Source of the DNA: Candidatus Gottesmanbacteria bacterium
GTDB lineage: Bacteria > Patescibacteriota > Microgenomatia > UBA10105 > UBA927
Assembly (NCBI GenBank): GCA_026396845.1
Contig: JAPLWC010000010.1
Location: 1-23,725 of the forward strand
Length of the DNA stretch: 23,725 bases
Direction of reading: 5' to 3'
Shown here: one piece after another, positions 21,585-23,725 of the stretch
How the letters are laid out: each line of letters opens with the position of its first letter
How positions within the stretch are numbered: position 1 is the stretch's first letter
Notes under the pieces: generated by a model
Databases searched by the model: none
Told to the model about the DNA's origin: nothing
What the model saw: only the letters and a program-made list of their open reading frames with translations
Program-made: the position numbers and the translations under genes

Positions 21585-22952
21585 ATGCGGTTCCCGAAAA
21601 AAATACCCACGATTGTCGGACTACTCATGGTTATTCTCATCGTCGGGGTTATTGCAATCGGATCCGAATCGTACTCGCACACCGTAACAACCGCATCGGG
21701 ATCTATCCAACCCTCCAACGTCCAAATAACAAACGTCTCCGATACGACATTTACGGTATCATGGACGACAGAGCTTCCCGCCACCGGTGCCTTATCTTTC
21801 GACACATCCCACGGAATCCAGGTGATATTTGACGAGCAGGACACTAAAGACCAGGGGAAATATCTCACACACAGTGTGACCTACCGACTGGCCGCGCCGG
21901 ACATGGATTACCGCATTACCATTCTTTCCAACGGCAAAAAAAACCTTAACGGCAATGTTCCGTATACCGTACATACCGGGTCACTACTCACTACACCAAG
22001 CGGGAATCTGGAACCCGCATACGGCACGATCGTCTCCGTGTCAAACCAACCGGTAAAAGGCGCACTCGTCTATATCACATTGGAAGGCGGGCAAACACTT
22101 TCTGCCGTCAGCAAGCCTTCCGGCACATGGCTTATTCCCCTTAATCTCGTACGTACAAAGGATGTGACCAGTTACTTGCCTGTCACGGACCGGATGACGG
22201 AAACGATTATTGTCCGATCCGGTGGTTTCGTAACAAACGCGCTCACCGACTCACTCAACGATTCTCCCGTCCCCAACATGACTCCCGGCAAAACCTACGA
22301 TTTCCGGCGCCTCACGGCGGAAGTGCCGGGCCAAAACCTCGTACTGATCCCCACACCACAAACCCAAAAATCCGCAGCCCCTGCAGTGCTGGGAACATCA
22401 AGCACTAAACCTGCCAATACCGTTTCTCTTGTTATCCCTGCGGAAGGCGCGGCACTGCCCACTACACTTCCGCTTATTCAGGGAACCGGTATACCCGGCA
22501 AAACCGTTTCACTGGTTATCGGAATCACCAATCCCATCGGGGACACCACGATTGTCGGGGCCAACGGAGTGTGGAGTTACACACCGAAGAAGCCACTACT
22601 ACCCGGAAAACAAAGCGTCACGATAACAACAAAAAATCTTCAGAATAAACCGGTTGCCGTCACCCATATGTTTGAAATACTCAAAGGTGGCACGCAGGTA
22701 CTCGGCGATGCCACACCGTCCGCGACACTTACACCGACGACGACCGTTACCCTTACCCCGACGCCGACAGAAACACCTGAAGCAACTGTTTCCGCGACAC
22801 CCGAAACCACACCTGAATCCACACTGGCCGCACAACCGGTGCCCAGTAGCGGCAATGAACTTCCTACTATTATGTTATTGATATTGGGTATCGGTTTGAT
22901 GATTGGCGGCGGAATCGTACTAATCAAAGAGAAGGGTATTGACTCAAATTGA
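21585..22952 (+). CDS. Surface protein with fibronectin III-like and Ig-like domains, anchored at both ends
   Basis: The 455-aa protein has an N-terminal membrane segment (about 8-26). A fibronectin type III-like domain follows (about 40-130: NVQITNVSDTTFTVSWTTELPATGALSF). Next is a carboxypeptidase-regulatory-like fold (AYGTIVSVSNQPVKGALVYITLEGG), then an Ig-like domain (about 280-365: LVIPAEGAALPTTLPLIQGTGIPG to MFEIL). The Ig-like domain resembles the one in the 15677-16753 protein. A Thr/Pro/Glu linker and a C-terminal hydrophobic anchor with positive tail (IMLLILGIGLMIGGGIVLIKEKG) end it. It is probably extracellular. Linkage to pilN/pilO suggests a pilus-associated or envelope structural role, which is inference. 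Confidence 0.82.
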   Translation: MRFPKKIPTIVGLLMVILIVGVIAIGSESYSHTVTTASGSIQPSNVQITNVSDTTFTVSWTTELPATGALSFDTSHGIQVIFDEQDTKDQGKYLTHSVTYRLAAPDMDYRITILSNGKKNLNGNVPYTVHTGSLLTTPSGNLEPAYGTIVSVSNQPVKGALVYITLEGGQTLSAVSKPSGTWLIPLNLVRTKDVTSYLPVTDRMTETIIVRSGGFVTNALTDSLNDSPVPNMTPGKTYDFRRLTAEVPGQNLVLIPTPQTQKSAAPAVLGTSSTKPANTVSLVIPAEGAALPTTLPLIQGTGIPGKTVSLVIGITNPIGDTTIVGANGVWSYTPKKPLLPGKQSVTITTKNLQNKPVAVTHMFEILKGGTQVLGDATPSATLTPTTTVTLTPTPTETPEATVSATPETTPESTLAAQPVPSSGNELPTIMLLILGIGLMIGGGIVLIKEKGIDSN

Positions 22953-22976
22953 TATACCCTCTAATGTGGATATAGA
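22949..22976 (+). promoter_or_regulatory. Candidate promoter for the Cys-rich protein gene, overlapping the upstream stop
   Basis: TTGATA (22949-22954), 16 nt, TATAGA (22971-22976). The TGA stop of the preceding gene (22950-22952) is inside the -35. AGGA at 22994-22997 could be the ribosome binding site. A TATAAT at 23004-23009 abuts the ATG and is too close to act as -10 for this start. Confidence 0.4.
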
Positions 22977-23009
22977 CGTAGGAAAAACGTTTTAGGAATT
23001 ATTTATAAT

Positions 23010-23725
23010 ATGGCTGATATTTTAGACGCCGCTCAATCCAATACACCTGCCTCGCCGGCAGGCGGGCAACCACCATCAGGCACAACTTCTTCATCTGATG
23101 TTACTGCTCCGCCAGCGCCACCGGTAGTTGAACCAGTTCCCCCTATAATTGAACCAGTACCAACAGAACCGACAGAGCCCGTACCGGTACCATCGGCACC
23201 GCCTGCGACAAATTCCGATTCTCTTATTATTCCCCCGACGGAAGAACCGGTACCAACAAGTACTTCCTCACCGCCTCCGCCGCCTCCGCCGGAAGAACCA
23301 AAACTGGAAGAAGTGAAACTTCCTGAAAAACTAAAAAAGAAATCGCGCATCGGCGTCCTTCTTACCGGATTGTTACTTTTAGTAATCACCATCCCCATTC
23401 TCACCGTATTTGTACGGCAGCAAATCGAAATCCGAAGTCGTGCGGCTGTCCAAATAAAATATAGATGTGAGCTTTCAGGAGAAGGTCTTTGTTACAACGG
23501 TGAGATTGTGCCAAATATAAACTGTGGCAGTACGTGTCGTCCTCCAAATGAGTGCTGCAAAACAACTATCACTGTTCCTAATACCCCCACACCGACACCA
23601 CCCGCATGTACCCCGGATAACCAATGTCTAAATCCTGGTGGCAGGTGTTGCAGTGGTTCCGGTGCCGATCATAGCGTAGCATCAAGCATTTGTTTAAGTG
23701 GACACAAATGTAACCCAACAACCCC
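23010..23725 (+). CDS. Anchored Pro-rich and Cys-rich surface protein (partial, runs off right edge)
   Basis: I translated an open frame from the ATG at 23010 to the window end (238 codons, no stop). Residues 1-105 are a Pro/Glu/Thr-rich acidic region (repeats such as VEPVPPIIEPVPTEP and a PPPPPP run). A membrane span follows (RIGVLLTGLLLLVITIPILTVFV), then QQIEIRSRAAV. The exterior part is Cys-rich (RCELSGEGLCYNGEI, CGSTCRPPNECCK, CTPDNQC, GGRCCSGSG), suggesting small disulfide-bonded modules. The juxtamembrane IRSRAA matches IRTRAA in the 15677 protein. The long Pro-rich part is on the cytoplasmic side of the span. A palindromic repeat encodes PASPAGG near the N-terminus. Function unknown. 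Confidence 0.82.
   Translation, partial: MADILDAAQSNTPASPAGGQPPSGTTSSSDVTAPPAPPVVEPVPPIIEPVPTEPTEPVPVPSAPPATNSDSLIIPPTEEPVPTSTSSPPPPPPPEEPKLEEVKLPEKLKKKSRIGVLLTGLLLLVITIPILTVFVRQQIEIRSRAAVQIKYRCELSGEGLCYNGEIVPNINCGSTCRPPNECCKTTITVPNTPTPTPPACTPDNQCLNPGGRCCSGSGADHSVASSICLSGHKCNPTT
23046..23066. repeat. Palindromic repeat copy in the Cys-rich protein gene
   Basis: The tract holds an imperfect inverted repeat centred on GCCGGC, with CCTGCC and GGCAGG arms. Its GCCTCGCCGGCAGGCGGG part matches the copy inside pnp (6572-6593) at all but one base, and it encodes PASPAGG. Confidence 0.6.

Noticed and set aside
22429..22881. Plus- and minus-strand frames overlapping the Thr/Pro linker of the surface protein
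   Set aside because: They arise from the low-complexity ACC/CCG repeat coding region and have Arg/His- or Cys-rich nonsense composition.
23004..23009. TATAAT as -10 for the Cys-rich gene
   Set aside because: It directly abuts the ATG, so transcription would start inside the coding region. The upstream TTGATA/TATAGA pair with AGGA fits better.

Overview
The window reads as a piece of a compact, streamlined bacterial genome, most likely a Candidate Phyla Radiation lineage (Patescibacteria) of the Microgenomates type. The evidence is reduced core proteins (IF-2 without its long N-terminal region, a short NusA, a short HrcA, a zinc-finger-less DnaJ, a Lon-like ATPase without protease domain), tightly packed genes, and surface proteins with a membrane anchor followed by an IR(S/T)RAA motif. 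TGA is used as a stop codon. The lineage call is inference from gene content, not from a marker phylogeny.

Positions 1-15594 are almost entirely on the minus strand and carry housekeeping genes. In order of transcription from the right these are: the heat-shock operon hrcA-grpE-dnaK-dnaJ, driven by one promoter buried in a CIRCE operator; nusA-infB behind their own promoter and a leader terminator; a DHH-family protein; a small unknown protein; rpsO; pnp; a Lon-like ATPase followed by an RNase J gene; and ftsK, which runs off the left edge. Positions 15677-23725 are mainly a cell-envelope region: a membrane-anchored cohesin/Ig-like protein, a translationally overlapping GH39-like glycosidase, convergent murJ, divergent rpsT, a pilN-pilO type IV pilus assembly pair with a small membrane protein, a second surface protein with Ig-like domains, and a Cys-rich anchored protein cut by the right edge.

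Four things stand out. (1) Promoter grammar: several lead genes have a -10 box only 6-10 nt before the start codon, predicting leaderless or nearly leaderless mRNAs, whereas downstream operon genes such as dnaK have Shine-Dalgarno sequences. At five gene junctions the TGA stop of the upstream gene is also the TGA core of the next gene's -35 box. (2) A small palindromic repeat (core TCCGCCAGCTGGCGGA and variants) occurs about six times, mostly inside genes, where it is read as PPAGG-like peptides in PNPase, NusA, DnaK and a surface protein. (3) RNase J and DnaK are each broken at one point by loss of roughly 70 and 130 nt of conserved coding sequence, out of frame. This is either real gene decay or splitting, or local misassembly. 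(4) The Lon-like ATPase and the DHH protein lack residues normally needed for their families' standard activities, and nusA and rpsO have leader hairpins suggestive of autoregulation.

No rRNA, tRNA, CRISPR array, transposase or phage gene was recognised.
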